Translations under genes and position numbers: made by a program
The notes under the pieces: generated by a model
Databases searched by the model: none
The model's input: the letters and a program-made list of their open reading frames with translations, nothing else
Told to the model about the DNA's origin: nothing
NCBI GenBank assembly: GCA_022769285.1
Contig: JALEKD010000039.1
Coordinates: 89,364-153,068 of the forward strand
DNA length: 63,705 bases
Origin: Prevotella sp.
GTDB lineage: Bacteria; Bacteroidota; Bacteroidia; Bacteroidales; Bacteroidaceae
Reading direction: 5' to 3'
In this document: positions 8,292 through 17,511 of the stretch, piece after piece
Numbering within the stretch: the stretch's first letter is position 1
How the letters are laid out: each line of letters starts with the position of its first letter

Positions 8292-8305
8292 GTAGGGGTG
8301 CCTGC

Positions 8306-10564
8306 TCAGTCGGAACTGAGGAAACTTATCACATCGCGAGCCACCTCGATGGGTTCGCCTTCGGGCTGGGCGCTATAGGTGTTGGTGGCCAGCGTCCAGG
8401 GCTCCTCCAAGGCGTACCAGTCGATGGTGAGCGAGGGAGCCGTGCGGGCTGAGGACAGCTCGGCTGAGGTGTTGGCCGACCCGGTGCTGCCCCCTAACAC
8501 GGCATAGTGGGCCTCTGACCCGGCAACCAACTGCTGCTCCATAGCCTGGAAGTATGTTTTCCAGCGCATATAGTAGAAGTCGCGCAGCAGTCCCTGCCAT
8601 TCCTTGTGCGCGTAGTCGTGCAGGCCACCGCGGTCGGCACACCGGCGGTTGCCCCAGGTAGTAATCTGCACACGGGCGTTCCATTCGTACAGGCGCTTCT
8701 CATCGGGCGTGGTGCCCAGGGCGCGGGCAGCCTCAGTCCAGCGGCCCAGGCGGAACTCAGAGCGTGTGCCCAACAGCCTGTCCTGGAGGAGAATCATGCT
8801 GAGGAAGCGGCGCGAGTCGCGCCTGAACGCTTCGCGCGAGAAAGTCTTATAATCGGCGATGACGCGCTGGTACTGGATACGGGCCTGGTCGTCGAGGGCC
8901 TGGCGGACGATGTCTACCAGGTCGTACTCGAAGTTGTTGTTACCGGCAAAGCGGTCGGCCGCACCTACCATGAGACGCGCAGCCACCAGGGTGGCGTGGG
9001 GGTCGTAGTAGTTCTTCATCTTAGACCACGACTTGACCTGAAAGACATCCAGGCCAGGACGGGCATCGAAAATACTCTCGTGGGGGCCCTGCTGGTTGTT
9101 GCCAGCCGGACAGTTATAGATACTGCGGGCCAGCAGGGCCCAAGCAGTCTGCACGTCATCATTGTCCCTGCCATAGCGGGCACGCACATAGCCGCGCACC
9201 CAGGTGTCGCGGTCTATAGGGTCGGGCCTCCAGGGCAGCTCGCTCATCAACTCGAACATGATGGGGTTGTTCTCTGAGCCCTCCATGGTAAACCCTATGC
9301 CGCGCAGGTGGGCCGCCAGCGGATTATCCTTGGTCAGGTAGAAGTTGTGAAGCAGCTGGTCCATGCGGCCGTGCAGTCCCACGTTGGCCCCGAAGTTCTC
9401 CAGCATGCAGAAGAGCCACTCGTGCTTGCCATAGCCTTGCTTGCGCTGCCAGATGGAGGGTATGCCCCACATGGGACGGCACTCTGAGAAGAGGTCGAGT
9501 ATCAGCAGGTCGCCCGCAGGCAGCGCGTCGATCATCTGAGGGCGCGGGTTCTCCGTCCATCCCTGTATTACCCACGTGGCCTTGGGGTTGGCACGCTTCA
9601 TGGCGGCCAGGAGCCGCCGGCCGGTACCCGCGTAGTCTACCCGAGCATTGTTTCCGCTCTCGTGAAACGGATCCATCGAGTAGTAGTCGGCTTGCCCATA
9701 CAGGCGGGTCAACTCCCGGTAGTACATGTCGGCTATCTCGTCAAAGCGCTTATCAGATGCCGACAGGGTGGCTGGCCGCTGATAGCCATTCCACGTTCCG
9801 CCGGCCACGGCGTCTACCCCCAGCTTGGCCGGGGCATCGTGGGGCAGCATGCCGGCATAGCCGGGAAACACGGGGTGCATGTCCAGCTCGCGCATGCGGC
9901 GCAGTATGTTGCGCTGAAGGGCTTCCTGTTTCGTGTACCACGTCTCGGGCAACGGGCCGCCCCATCCCTCTAAGTTATTCATGTGCCACCAGGCCAGAAA
10001 GGCCGGCCCGGCGATGAAGCGGCCTATCTCCTCGCAGCTGTAGCCCAGCCGGAGCAGCACATTGCGCCACGCCACCTCGGTGCCCACGATGGCCAGGGGC
10101 ATGTTGATGCCGTGCAGGGCCATCCAGTCTATCTCGCGCTGCCAGCGGGGCCAGTCCCAGAAGGCCATCGAGTACGAGTACGTGCAGTAGTTGAAGTCGT
10201 AGCGCAGCCGGAGCTGGGTGTCGTGGCGTTCAGGACGCTCTACGCGCGGAAGGCGAGCTGGCAGGTGAGCCTGCATCTGGTTCCAGCTCAGGTGGATGCC
10301 TGCGTAGTACTTGAGGTACCAGTTGATACCCGTGGCGATGTTCACCCAGGTGTTGCCCTCGACACACACACGGTTGCCGCGCTGTGAGAGACGGAAATAG
10401 TCGTCGGCCCCGCGGTGCAGTTCGATTTTGAACTTGCGCGAGGCGCCTTTGTCTATCCTCTCTAAGAGCCCGTCAATGGGCGTGGCACTCGTGGCCGTAA
10501 GGCTAAGGGCGGCCAGGGCCACACACACGAGCACCCGGCGTATATTGATAGTAGTCTGCATCAT
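8306..10564 (-). CDS. GH89 alpha-N-acetylglucosaminidase (NAGLU-like), secreted
   Basis: The 752-residue product has a signal peptide (MMQTTINIRRVLVCVALAAL ... ATSA), then the NAGLU N-terminal domain, the catalytic TIM barrel (RYDFNYCTYSYSMAFWDWPR near residue 120, WHMNNLEGWGGPLPETWY near 195-210, YSMDPFHESGNN near 295-306) and the C-terminal helical domain. Glu302 in DPFHES and a Glu in MEGSENNP (428/431) fit the two catalytic acids of GH89. The family removes terminal alpha-linked GlcNAc from heparan sulfate or mucin glycans. It is transcribed from its own promoter near 10655 and follows PUL 1, which suggests a joint role on host-type glycans. It has no C-terminal sorting tail. Confidence 0.92.
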   Translation of the reverse strand: MMQTTINIRRVLVCVALAALSLTATSATPIDGLLERIDKGASRKFKIELHRGADDYFRLSQRGNRVCVEGNTWVNIATGINWYLKYYAGIHLSWNQMQAHLPARLPRVERPERHDTQLRLRYDFNYCTYSYSMAFWDWPRWQREIDWMALHGINMPLAIVGTEVAWRNVLLRLGYSCEEIGRFIAGPAFLAWWHMNNLEGWGGPLPETWYTKQEALQRNILRRMRELDMHPVFPGYAGMLPHDAPAKLGVDAVAGGTWNGYQRPATLSASDKRFDEIADMYYRELTRLYGQADYYSMDPFHESGNNARVDYAGTGRRLLAAMKRANPKATWVIQGWTENPRPQMIDALPAGDLLILDLFSECRPMWGIPSIWQRKQGYGKHEWLFCMLENFGANVGLHGRMDQLLHNFYLTKDNPLAAHLRGIGFTMEGSENNPIMFELMSELPWRPDPIDRDTWVRGYVRARYGRDNDDVQTAWALLARSIYNCPAGNNQQGPHESIFDARPGLDVFQVKSWSKMKNYYDPHATLVAARLMVGAADRFAGNNNFEYDLVDIVRQALDDQARIQYQRVIADYKTFSREAFRRDSRRFLSMILLQDRLLGTRSEFRLGRWTEAARALGTTPDEKRLYEWNARVQITTWGNRRCADRGGLHDYAHKEWQGLLRDFYYMRWKTYFQAMEQQLVAGSEAHYAVLGGSTGSANTSAELSSARTAPSLTIDWYALEEPWTLATNTYSAQPEGEPIEVARDVISFLSSD

Positions 10565-10650
10565 AGTGTATCTTAATGATGGTTAGTAACCTCAGGATCA
10601 TGGGCCTTGCGGCTGTACCGACAGGCAGTGCGGCCACCATGTCCATGCTG

Positions 10651-10658
10651 CAAAATTA
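10651..10658 (-). promoter_or_regulatory. -7 element TAATTTTG for GH89
   Basis: The minus strand carries TAATTTTG at 10651-10658, matching TAnnTTTG; no clear -33 TTG lies 19-21 bp upstream. Transcription from about 10644 would give an 80-nt leader before the GH89 ATG. Confidence 0.55.
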
Positions 10659-10986
10659 CGACAAAAGCGCCACGCGCCACTTGCTTTTTGCGCAGAATAG
10701 GGGTAATATTGTGTACCCCTGCCACAGACAGCCCCACTTTAGCCACATCCCCACCCCACTCCATCCATCACAGGACTGCCATCGCCGCCAGCCGCACAAG
10801 GTTCCTTATCTGCGGCATCACCATCATCCCTACCATTTTCACATCACCGCCCCACAATATCGTCATCGGCCCCAGTACACCATTCACCCCCATCCCCCGT
10901 TTCAGCGAAGCATCATTCACGCTCCCCGAAACCAACTTTGGCAGATATGGGCATGCTACGTAAAATCGTAGAAACCGGCCGTCCAA
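10659..10986. other. Intergenic stretch with no gene seen
   Basis: The region between the GH89 promoter and the first dispersed repeat is C/A-rich on the plus strand. Short open frames here lack recognisable protein character. I see no RNA gene or further promoter. Confidence 0.5.
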
Positions 10987-11083
10987 ATCACGGAGACCGG
11001 TCTTTATGTTTCCCGGAGCCGTCTTTATCGCGCTGGGAGCCATCATTAGAAACGTAAAGGTCGGCCTTTACATTTCCCGCGAT
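10987..11083 (+). repeat. Dispersed 97-bp inverted-repeat element, copy A
   Basis: The element runs from ATCACGGAGACCGGTCTTTA through two inner direct copies of GGAGCC(G/A)TC(T/A)TTA to GTAAAGGTCGGCCTTTAC and a GCGAT end. The outer parts are inverted repeats of each other. The same arrangement recurs at 19358, 40677, 49447 and 54552. It is intergenic, between PUL 1 and GH89. Confidence 0.85.
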
Positions 11084-11130
11084 AGTTATTGGTTTGGCAA
11101 CAACAATACCTGGGCAGTAGCAGTTTGCTC

Positions 11131-11161
11131 ACATCTCCCTTGGGGGCTTGGGGGCTCTCCA
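11131..11161 (-). repeat. G/C-run repeat (family 2), copy 1
   Basis: The minus strand reads AGCCCCCAAGCCCCCAAGGG then AGATGT. Related copies occur near 19319, 19818 and 49364, mostly within about 100 bp of a 97-bp element. Confidence 0.7.
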
Positions 11162-11196
11162 CCTTTTTATCTCTTTACCTTTAGAGACCACTAAAA

Positions 11197-11224
11197 GGCC
11201 CGCAGATGTTTCCACCTGCGGGCC
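11197..11224 (-). terminator. Terminator at the end of PUL 1
   Basis: A GGCCCGCAG/CTGCGGGCC hairpin, followed on the minus strand by TTTTAG, lies 24 bp beyond the stop of the DUF1735/DUF4973 gene. Confidence 0.82.
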
Positions 11225-11247
11225 CTCGGTTATAATGATATGTATGC

Positions 11248-12246
11248 TTACCACTGAATACCCTGGTCCTGGTCGGGTATCAACGTGTTGAGGTCACGCT
11301 GCAAGGTGAGCGAACCCGTGATATGATACCTCAGAGGATAGGTAGGAATGGTGGTGTAGTCGGTAAACTCGTAGTCTATATTCTCTATCGTGATATAGGT
11401 ATGCTGCAGATAGGTCTTGGTGGCATCCATCTCCTTGACTACCGAGTAGCAGGCGCGGCCGTTGACCTTGAAATTGAGCTCGGGGTTCTCGGCATAGATG
11501 TCTACATAGTACTTCTGCATACGGTAACGCTCCTTGGTGAAGTGGAAAAACACCTTGTAGTTTCTGCGGTCCAGGTAGTCGATGTCGCGCAGACCGGCAT
11601 AGAAAAATACGGTACTATCGTTAACCACATAGCAGCGCTGGTCACTACGGTTGGCCTTCTGCGAGGGGTCGTCAGAGATGACAGACATGAGCTGTGAGCC
11701 AGAGTAGGTACCCGAGAAGTCGTTGAACGGGTTGATGCGCAGGATGGCCTTGCGGTAGTACTGGCGCGGGTTGGCCTTGTAGTTGGTCCCCGGCTCGTCA
11801 ACGATGGTGATGGGCAGAACCCACTTCTCTGACTGGTCCAGACCCTGCAGCTTGAACGTAATGGGCAGCACGCCCTGGCTCTGGCCGGCAGGTATCTTCA
11901 CCTCTGACGGGAATGAGTAGTACTGTGAGGGCAACTCCTTGAAATAAAGCTCTGGACGGCCACCGAACTTACGTACATTGAGGTCGGCCAGGGTATCAGG
12001 GTCTATGGCGACCTTAACAACACGGTCGGACTTGTTGTTAGTAGAGCCGCTGATGATGATAGGAAGCTCGTAGGTAACCTCGCCCGCAGTCTTGTAACGC
12101 ACATAGGTGTCGGTAACACCAAGAGTATTGGGCACACTCTTGAAAGAAACGTACTGGGCGAACTGTTCGTCTTCCCATTCGTTGTTGCAGGAGGCAAAGC
12201 CCACTGCAACAACTAACATGATAGCTAACTTAAATATCTGTTTCAT
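11248..12246 (-). CDS. Surface lipoprotein, DUF1735 plus DUF4973 (SusE-position glycan-binding candidate)
   Basis: A 332-residue lipoprotein (signal ending VVAVGFASC, Cys followed by NNEWEDE). The N-terminal half (YVSFKSVPNTLG, YELPIIISGSTNN, ELPSQYYSFPSEVKIPAGQS) matches the DUF1735 beta-sandwich, and the C-terminal half (INPFNDFSGTYSGS, YVDIYAENPELNF, YHITGSLTLQRDLN) matches DUF4973. Such proteins are encoded directly after SusD in many PULs, often those with GH18 enzymes, and are thought to help bind the glycan at the surface. The acidic residues after the Cys fit the Bacteroidetes export signal for surface lipoproteins. It starts 23 bp after susD in the same operon and is followed by a terminator. 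Confidence 0.82.
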   Translation of the reverse strand: MKQIFKLAIMLVVAVGFASCNNEWEDEQFAQYVSFKSVPNTLGVTDTYVRYKTAGEVTYELPIIISGSTNNKSDRVVKVAIDPDTLADLNVRKFGGRPELYFKELPSQYYSFPSEVKIPAGQSQGVLPITFKLQGLDQSEKWVLPITIVDEPGTNYKANPRQYYRKAILRINPFNDFSGTYSGSQLMSVISDDPSQKANRSDQRCYVVNDSTVFFYAGLRDIDYLDRRNYKVFFHFTKERYRMQKYYVDIYAENPELNFKVNGRACYSVVKEMDATKTYLQHTYITIENIDYEFTDYTTIPTYPLRYHITGSLTLQRDLNTLIPDQDQGIQW

Positions 12247-12269
12247 AACTATTGTTCTGCTAAAAAGGA

Positions 12270-14342
12270 TTATTCAGGATATGTCCAGCCTGGATTCTGA
12301 GTAAGGCGCTTGTTGCGCTTCAGCTCGTCGAGTGAGATAGGCCAGAACCACATCTTCTTAGTAAACGTACAGGGGTAATCCTGTATCATAATAGGTGTGT
12401 AATAGATGTCGCGCATATTCTTGGTGGCAAGCATGTTGTAGCCCCACACGGGGATGGTCTCTTCCTTGGGAGCATCCATCCAGCGGCGCAGGTCGAAGTA
12501 ACGCTGGCCCTCGGCGAAGAACTCTATCTGACGCTCGCGCTTCAGTTTGGCGCGCATCTTGTCCTGACTGGCATATACATCGTCTGTATAGTCGGGCACA
12601 CCGGCACGGATACGCACAGGCTGTACACCCTTCTTCATCTCATTGACATCGCGGCTGATGGTATAGGTAGTGCTGCCGTCCCACGAGGGTATCTCGTAGC
12701 TCTGGGTCAGCTCGTTGAGAGCCTCGGCATAGCTCAGCAGCACCTCGGCATAGCGGATAACGGGGTCTACACGGTAGGTGATACGCTCGCGACGGTAAGA
12801 GCCCTCGTCAGTGTCGGCGATGTCGTCGGGGTGAACGTACTTCTTAACACCGATACCTGTCTTAGGCCAGCCACCGCCTGAGCGGTAACCGTCATTGGTA
12901 CCACGGTAGTACCATACCTGGCAGTTCTTCTTCTCATCATCCTGGGTCTTGGCGTTGAGCAGGTTCCAGATGGCACCGTTGTAACCTACAGATGCGTAGA
13001 AACGAGGCTCACGGTTGGCGTACTGGAGAGACACACCGTCGGGGATGTCGCAGTAAGGATACTGGTCGCGTACATCGTCGTCCATGTAACCCTGTACACG
13101 GTCGGAGCCATCGCCACGGCCTATCTCCTTGTCCTTACCGGGAACGTCAGAGCCATCGGCCATATAGTAGGCATCCTGCTGCTTCAGGGTCATACAGATG
13201 GTGTTGTAACCATGACCCTCTACCTGGGGCAGCATGTGCATAACGAGCACGCGGATATCCTCGCCACCCTGGTTCTGGCCATGAGTGAAGATAATCTCGG
13301 GATTCTCGTTGCCGGGAACCTGGCCAGTGAAGATAGAGCGGTAAGACTCAAACGGGTCGATGTTACGCCATCCGTTGGGCCAGTCCTTATCAGAGAACTG
13401 AGCATCGTGGGGAGGTGTAATGGTAAGCGGGTAAGCATACTCATCAGCAGTCTGTGTACGGGTGTAAGCCACGTAGAGCTGGTAAGTATTGAGGTTCATC
13501 ACGTCGCGTGCGGCAGCTGCGGCGCGGGCCCACTTACGCTCGTCGTACTGAGTGGGGAGCAAGCGCTCGCCCTTATCGTTAACCATCTCAGAGGCATACT
13601 CCTCGGGGGCCTTACCGTTCATAAGCGGGCTGGCGGCATAGAGAAGTGTGCGAGCACGAACGGCCAGCGCGGCGCCACGAGTTGGACGCGCAATCTCCTG
13701 AGCTGAACGTGTAAGAGGTAACATCTGAGCAGCGGTGAGCATGCGGTTCTCTATCTCGGCCACACACTCGTCGTAGGTGTTACGCGGCAGCGACAGGCCG
13801 TTATAACTCTGCATGTAGTCGAGCGTTCCGTCGCCCGGGATGATGGGTATAGGTCCGTACATACGCAGCATATACCAGTAGAAATAGCCTATCAGGAAGT
13901 TGGCCTGGCCCTTCAGGTCGGTCACCTCGTCAGCAGTAAAGGCGGTACACTTGTCAATATCCTTGAGGAAGAGTGCAGCCTGACGGATGCCCCGGTAGCA
14001 GGCAGTCCAGGTGAGCAGAGAGTTGTTCTTGGTGCCATACTCGCTGTACACGCCGTTGCGCCACGCACCGTAGTCGTTAGTTACACCGGTACGGTCGCTG
14101 TAAGCCATGTCGTCGGCGAAGTTAAAGGGGTTGGCATCCTTACAGCAGATGTCCTGCACGAAGCTGTTACCCAGGTACTGATATGCTTCAGCCAGGAAAC
14201 GGTTGACATAATCCTTGTTCTTGTAGATGTCGTCGGTCTGCAAGCGCTCGTCAAAGATGTAGTCAGAGTCAAGATAATCCTTACAGCCCACAAGCATAGA
14301 TGAGAGACCGAGGACGGCTGACAATATATATATCTTTTTCAT
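12270..14342 (-). CDS. susD: SusD/RagB family outer-membrane lipoprotein (PUL 1)
   Basis: A 690-residue lipoprotein (MKKIYILSAVLGLSSMLVGC, then KDYLDSD). It shows SusD marks: the early YLDSDYIFDERLQTDDIY segment, TPR-like helices (NFLIGYFYWYMLRMYGPIPI near residue 150) and the C-terminal RHEL-like block KLKRERQIEFFAEGQRYFDL with NPGWTYPE at the end. It forms the lid of the SusC transporter and binds oligosaccharides at the cell surface. It is longer than the usual 500-600 residues. It lies 23 bp downstream of susC, and loop insertions probably hold substrate-specific residues. The ligand is not known; the neighbouring GH89 hints at GlcNAc-containing glycans. Confidence 0.93.
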   Translation of the reverse strand: MKKIYILSAVLGLSSMLVGCKDYLDSDYIFDERLQTDDIYKNKDYVNRFLAEAYQYLGNSFVQDICCKDANPFNFADDMAYSDRTGVTNDYGAWRNGVYSEYGTKNNSLLTWTACYRGIRQAALFLKDIDKCTAFTADEVTDLKGQANFLIGYFYWYMLRMYGPIPIIPGDGTLDYMQSYNGLSLPRNTYDECVAEIENRMLTAAQMLPLTRSAQEIARPTRGAALAVRARTLLYAASPLMNGKAPEEYASEMVNDKGERLLPTQYDERKWARAAAAARDVMNLNTYQLYVAYTRTQTADEYAYPLTITPPHDAQFSDKDWPNGWRNIDPFESYRSIFTGQVPGNENPEIIFTHGQNQGGEDIRVLVMHMLPQVEGHGYNTICMTLKQQDAYYMADGSDVPGKDKEIGRGDGSDRVQGYMDDDVRDQYPYCDIPDGVSLQYANREPRFYASVGYNGAIWNLLNAKTQDDEKKNCQVWYYRGTNDGYRSGGGWPKTGIGVKKYVHPDDIADTDEGSYRRERITYRVDPVIRYAEVLLSYAEALNELTQSYEIPSWDGSTTYTISRDVNEMKKGVQPVRIRAGVPDYTDDVYASQDKMRAKLKRERQIEFFAEGQRYFDLRRWMDAPKEETIPVWGYNMLATKNMRDIYYTPIMIQDYPCTFTKKMWFWPISLDELKRNKRLTQNPGWTYPE

Positions 14343-14365
14343 ATTCTATATTATTACTATGTCTA

Positions 14366-17300
14366 TTACAGGTTTAATGATACACCCAGAGAGTAGGTGC
14401 GGCTAAGCGGATAGTTCTTACCGGTGGCGCTACCCAGCTCAGGATCCCAGAGCTTGAACTTAGAGAAGGTCAGGAGGTTAGTGCCGACGAAGTAGACACG
14501 AACCTTGTTCATGTGGACTTTACGAACCCAGGCGGTAGGCAGTGTGTAGCCGATGTCGAGGGTCTTCAGGCGCATGTACGAGCCGTCGCGCAGCCAGAAA
14601 GTAGAAGCGCGGTAGTTGTTACCGGCACCCGAGGTCATGCTGCTGGTACCATAGCTCAGACGGGGATAGGCGGCGTTAACGTCCTCGGTAGCCTCGGTGC
14701 CCGAAATCTCGCGAGAAATCCAGCGGCTGCCATAAGCCATTTCCTTGAGTACGTTACCCCAACCGTCAGAGGTACTGAACATATATACGGTAGAACCATT
14801 GATGAAGTAAGTAGACTTACCTACACCCTGGAAGTGGGCGTTGAAGTCGAGGCCTTTCCAGTTAACGCTGAAACCGAAACCATAAGTAAGGTTAGGCTTG
14901 GTGGTAGCACCGATGGCGCAGACGTCGTTGCCGTCAATAACACCATCACCGTTGATATCCTTATACTTAATATCACCAGGCATGTAGTCGCCGAAAGTCT
15001 GCTTAGGACTGTTGCGGATATCATCATAGTCCTTGAAGAGGCCTAAGGCTATCAGACCGCGGGCCTGGTTGATGCGGTGACCGGCGTACTGCTTGTAACC
15101 ATACACGGTGTACTCCTCATCGTACTCTAAGATTTCGTTCTTGCTATAGGTGATGTTGCCACGGAGCGTAAGGCGTACGGGGCCAAACTTGTGCTTCAGG
15201 GCAAAGTTACCATCGAAACCGCTGGCCTTAACCTCACCCACGTTAGCCTTGGGCGCACCACTATTGATACCCACCATGGCTGAGAGGTAGTTACGCTGCA
15301 TGTAAATACCCGAGCGGTGCTCGTAGAAATAGTCTACCGAACCGGAGAGGGCATCGTTGAAGAACGAGAAGTCGAGACCCAGGTCGCTCTTGCGGGCAAT
15401 TTCCCATGACACATTCTCGGATGCGAGCTGTGAATAGTAGATGCCCTGATAAGCGCGGTCGTAGTTGTAGTCACCGAAGTTGTACACGTTGCCCGAAGTA
15501 GTGGCCAGGGTGTACAGATAGGGGAAGCGGACATCGTTTCCCAGATTGTCGTTACCGGCCTTACCCCAAGAGTAGCGTATCTTGAACATCTCAATCCATG
15601 GGAATGTCTTCTTGATGATAGGCTCCTCCGAGATGTTCCATGCACCCGAGAGAGCGGGGAAGAAACCGAAACGGTGATCCTTGTGGAAGTTCTCAGAACC
15701 GGTGTAACCGAAGTTGAAGTTGATATAGTAGCGGTGCTTCCAGTCGTACTCGACACGACCGGCCAAACTCTGATTACGACGCGACATACCGTTCTTCAGG
15801 TCGGTACCGAGGTTCTGTGTCTGTATCTTAGCCGCCTGGCTGTACTTCAGGACAAATCCCACGTGGTGGGCCTTGGCAAATGTACGGTCATAGTTAAGCT
15901 GCCACTCCAGGAACTCATTGCGCGAGCCTTTTGAACCAGAAGTCTGCTTCATCAGCTGTTCCTCCACGATACGTGTGAAGTTCAGATTACCGTTATCGTC
16001 GCGGAAACGGGGCTGAGCCTTGTACTGAGCAGGCCACTTGCGACGACTAATCCAGTTGCTGTTGTATGTATCGTAACCGAAACGGAATGTAAATTTCAGG
16101 CCCTTGGTAATGAAGTCGAGCTTCTGGATAAATTCCAAAGTGGCCTGGATGTTATTCTGCCAAGACTCGTTGAAACCAGTCTGCGTGGCAGAAACCCAGG
16201 GGTTGTAGCCATCGTGGTCGCCACCGCCGACGCCCCACGCAGGAACATAACCATTAGAGTACATCACCGGAACCATAACGGGGTTATAGCCCATGATACC
16301 ATTCCACACGGCATCGGTACCGCTACCCGGGTCGTTCTGCTTAGCCAGCGAGCCGGAGAGTCCTATCTTCAGGAGCGAGGTCTTGGTGATGTCGATATCG
16401 AGGTTCATACGATAGTTCCACTTGCGGTAGTTGGCATTGGTATTGTAGTCTTTCATCGTGTCGTCAACACGATAGATACCCTGCTGGTTGATGTAGCTGC
16501 CCGAGACGAAGTAACGGGCGGTCTTGCCACCACCGTTCATATTGAGGCTGGCGCGCTGACTCCAGGCACCGTCGCGCATCATCACGTCCATCCAGTCTAC
16601 GTTAGGATAGAGGTCGGGGTCCAGGCCCAGACGGAACATCTCAAGTTCAGCGGGTGTATAGAGCGCGTCCTGGTTACGGGTTATGCGGGCCTCGTTGGCC
16701 ATGCTGGCGTAGGTGTAGCCGTCTACGAAGTCGGGCAACTTGGTCAGCGTGTTGTAGAAACCCTCTACCTTACCATTGATATTGATCTTGCCATCCTTAC
16801 CGTGCTTGGTGGTGATAAGGATTACACCGTTGGCACCCTTGCTACCATAGATGGCCGTCTCAGAGGCAACATTGAGTACAGAGAACGACTCTACGTCCTC
16901 TACGTTGATCTCGTCCAGGTTGCGCTCAAATCCGTCGACCAGGACAAGGGCCGACGAGTTGGCACCGAAGGTAGATATACTACGTACCCAGAACTCTGAC
17001 ACGCTACCGGGGCGTCCGCTGGTGGCCATGGCCTGAATACCAGGAACCACACCTGCCAGCGAGTTAGAGATAGAGCTGGTGGGGTTCACCTTCAGTTCCT
17101 CTACATCCACATTGGTAACGGCACCCGTCACGTTGATTTTCTTGCGGTTACCCATAGCCGTTACCACCACCTGGTCGATAACGTTGTCTACCGCCTCTTT
17201 CAGCTTCACGTTAATTACACGCTGGTTACGGACCATGCGTTCAGCCTTCTCGTAACCTATATAGGTATATACCAGCTTGCTGTACTGGGTTACTCCCTTG

Positions 17301-17488
17301 ATAGAGTACTTACCGTCCAGGTCAGTGATAGCTCCCAGACCGGGGTTGTCAGCTATAACCACGCTCACGCCCACCAGGGGTTCGTTCTTGTCGTCGGTTA
17401 CAGTACCTGTCACTGTGAAGGACTCCTGAGCCCACAGGCTTACGGTAAGCCCCAGCAACATTACGAAGGTTAATATAAATCTTTTCAT
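14366..17488 (-). CDS. susC: SusC/RagA TonB-dependent outer-membrane transporter (PUL 1)
   Basis: 1040 residues: signal peptide (MKRFILTFVMLLGLTVSLWA), carboxypeptidase-D-like regulatory domain (FTVTGTVTDDKNEPLVGVSV, residues 24-100), TonB box region IDQVVVTAMG, plug domain (NSLAGVVPGIQAMATSGRPG; ETAIYGSKGANGVILITTKH) and a 22-strand barrel ending YSLGVSLNL. It imports oligosaccharides across the outer membrane using TonB energy, paired with the downstream SusD. There is no N-terminal STN domain, so it does not signal to an anti-sigma factor, unlike the third SusC here. The plug motif SVLNVASETAIYG departs from the usual SVLKDASATAIYG. Confidence 0.95.
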   Translation of the reverse strand: MKRFILTFVMLLGLTVSLWAQESFTVTGTVTDDKNEPLVGVSVVIADNPGLGAITDLDGKYSIKGVTQYSKLVYTYIGYEKAERMVRNQRVINVKLKEAVDNVIDQVVVTAMGNRKKINVTGAVTNVDVEELKVNPTSSISNSLAGVVPGIQAMATSGRPGSVSEFWVRSISTFGANSSALVLVDGFERNLDEINVEDVESFSVLNVASETAIYGSKGANGVILITTKHGKDGKININGKVEGFYNTLTKLPDFVDGYTYASMANEARITRNQDALYTPAELEMFRLGLDPDLYPNVDWMDVMMRDGAWSQRASLNMNGGGKTARYFVSGSYINQQGIYRVDDTMKDYNTNANYRKWNYRMNLDIDITKTSLLKIGLSGSLAKQNDPGSGTDAVWNGIMGYNPVMVPVMYSNGYVPAWGVGGGDHDGYNPWVSATQTGFNESWQNNIQATLEFIQKLDFITKGLKFTFRFGYDTYNSNWISRRKWPAQYKAQPRFRDDNGNLNFTRIVEEQLMKQTSGSKGSRNEFLEWQLNYDRTFAKAHHVGFVLKYSQAAKIQTQNLGTDLKNGMSRRNQSLAGRVEYDWKHRYYINFNFGYTGSENFHKDHRFGFFPALSGAWNISEEPIIKKTFPWIEMFKIRYSWGKAGNDNLGNDVRFPYLYTLATTSGNVYNFGDYNYDRAYQGIYYSQLASENVSWEIARKSDLGLDFSFFNDALSGSVDYFYEHRSGIYMQRNYLSAMVGINSGAPKANVGEVKASGFDGNFALKHKFGPVRLTLRGNITYSKNEILEYDEEYTVYGYKQYAGHRINQARGLIALGLFKDYDDIRNSPKQTFGDYMPGDIKYKDINGDGVIDGNDVCAIGATTKPNLTYGFGFSVNWKGLDFNAHFQGVGKSTYFINGSTVYMFSTSDGWGNVLKEMAYGSRWISREISGTEATEDVNAAYPRLSYGTSSMTSGAGNNYRASTFWLRDGSYMRLKTLDIGYTLPTAWVRKVHMNKVRVYFVGTNLLTFSKFKLWDPELGSATGKNYPLSRTYSLGVSLNL

Positions 17489-17511
17489 CAGTCTTCAAGT
17501 ATTTTGTTTTA

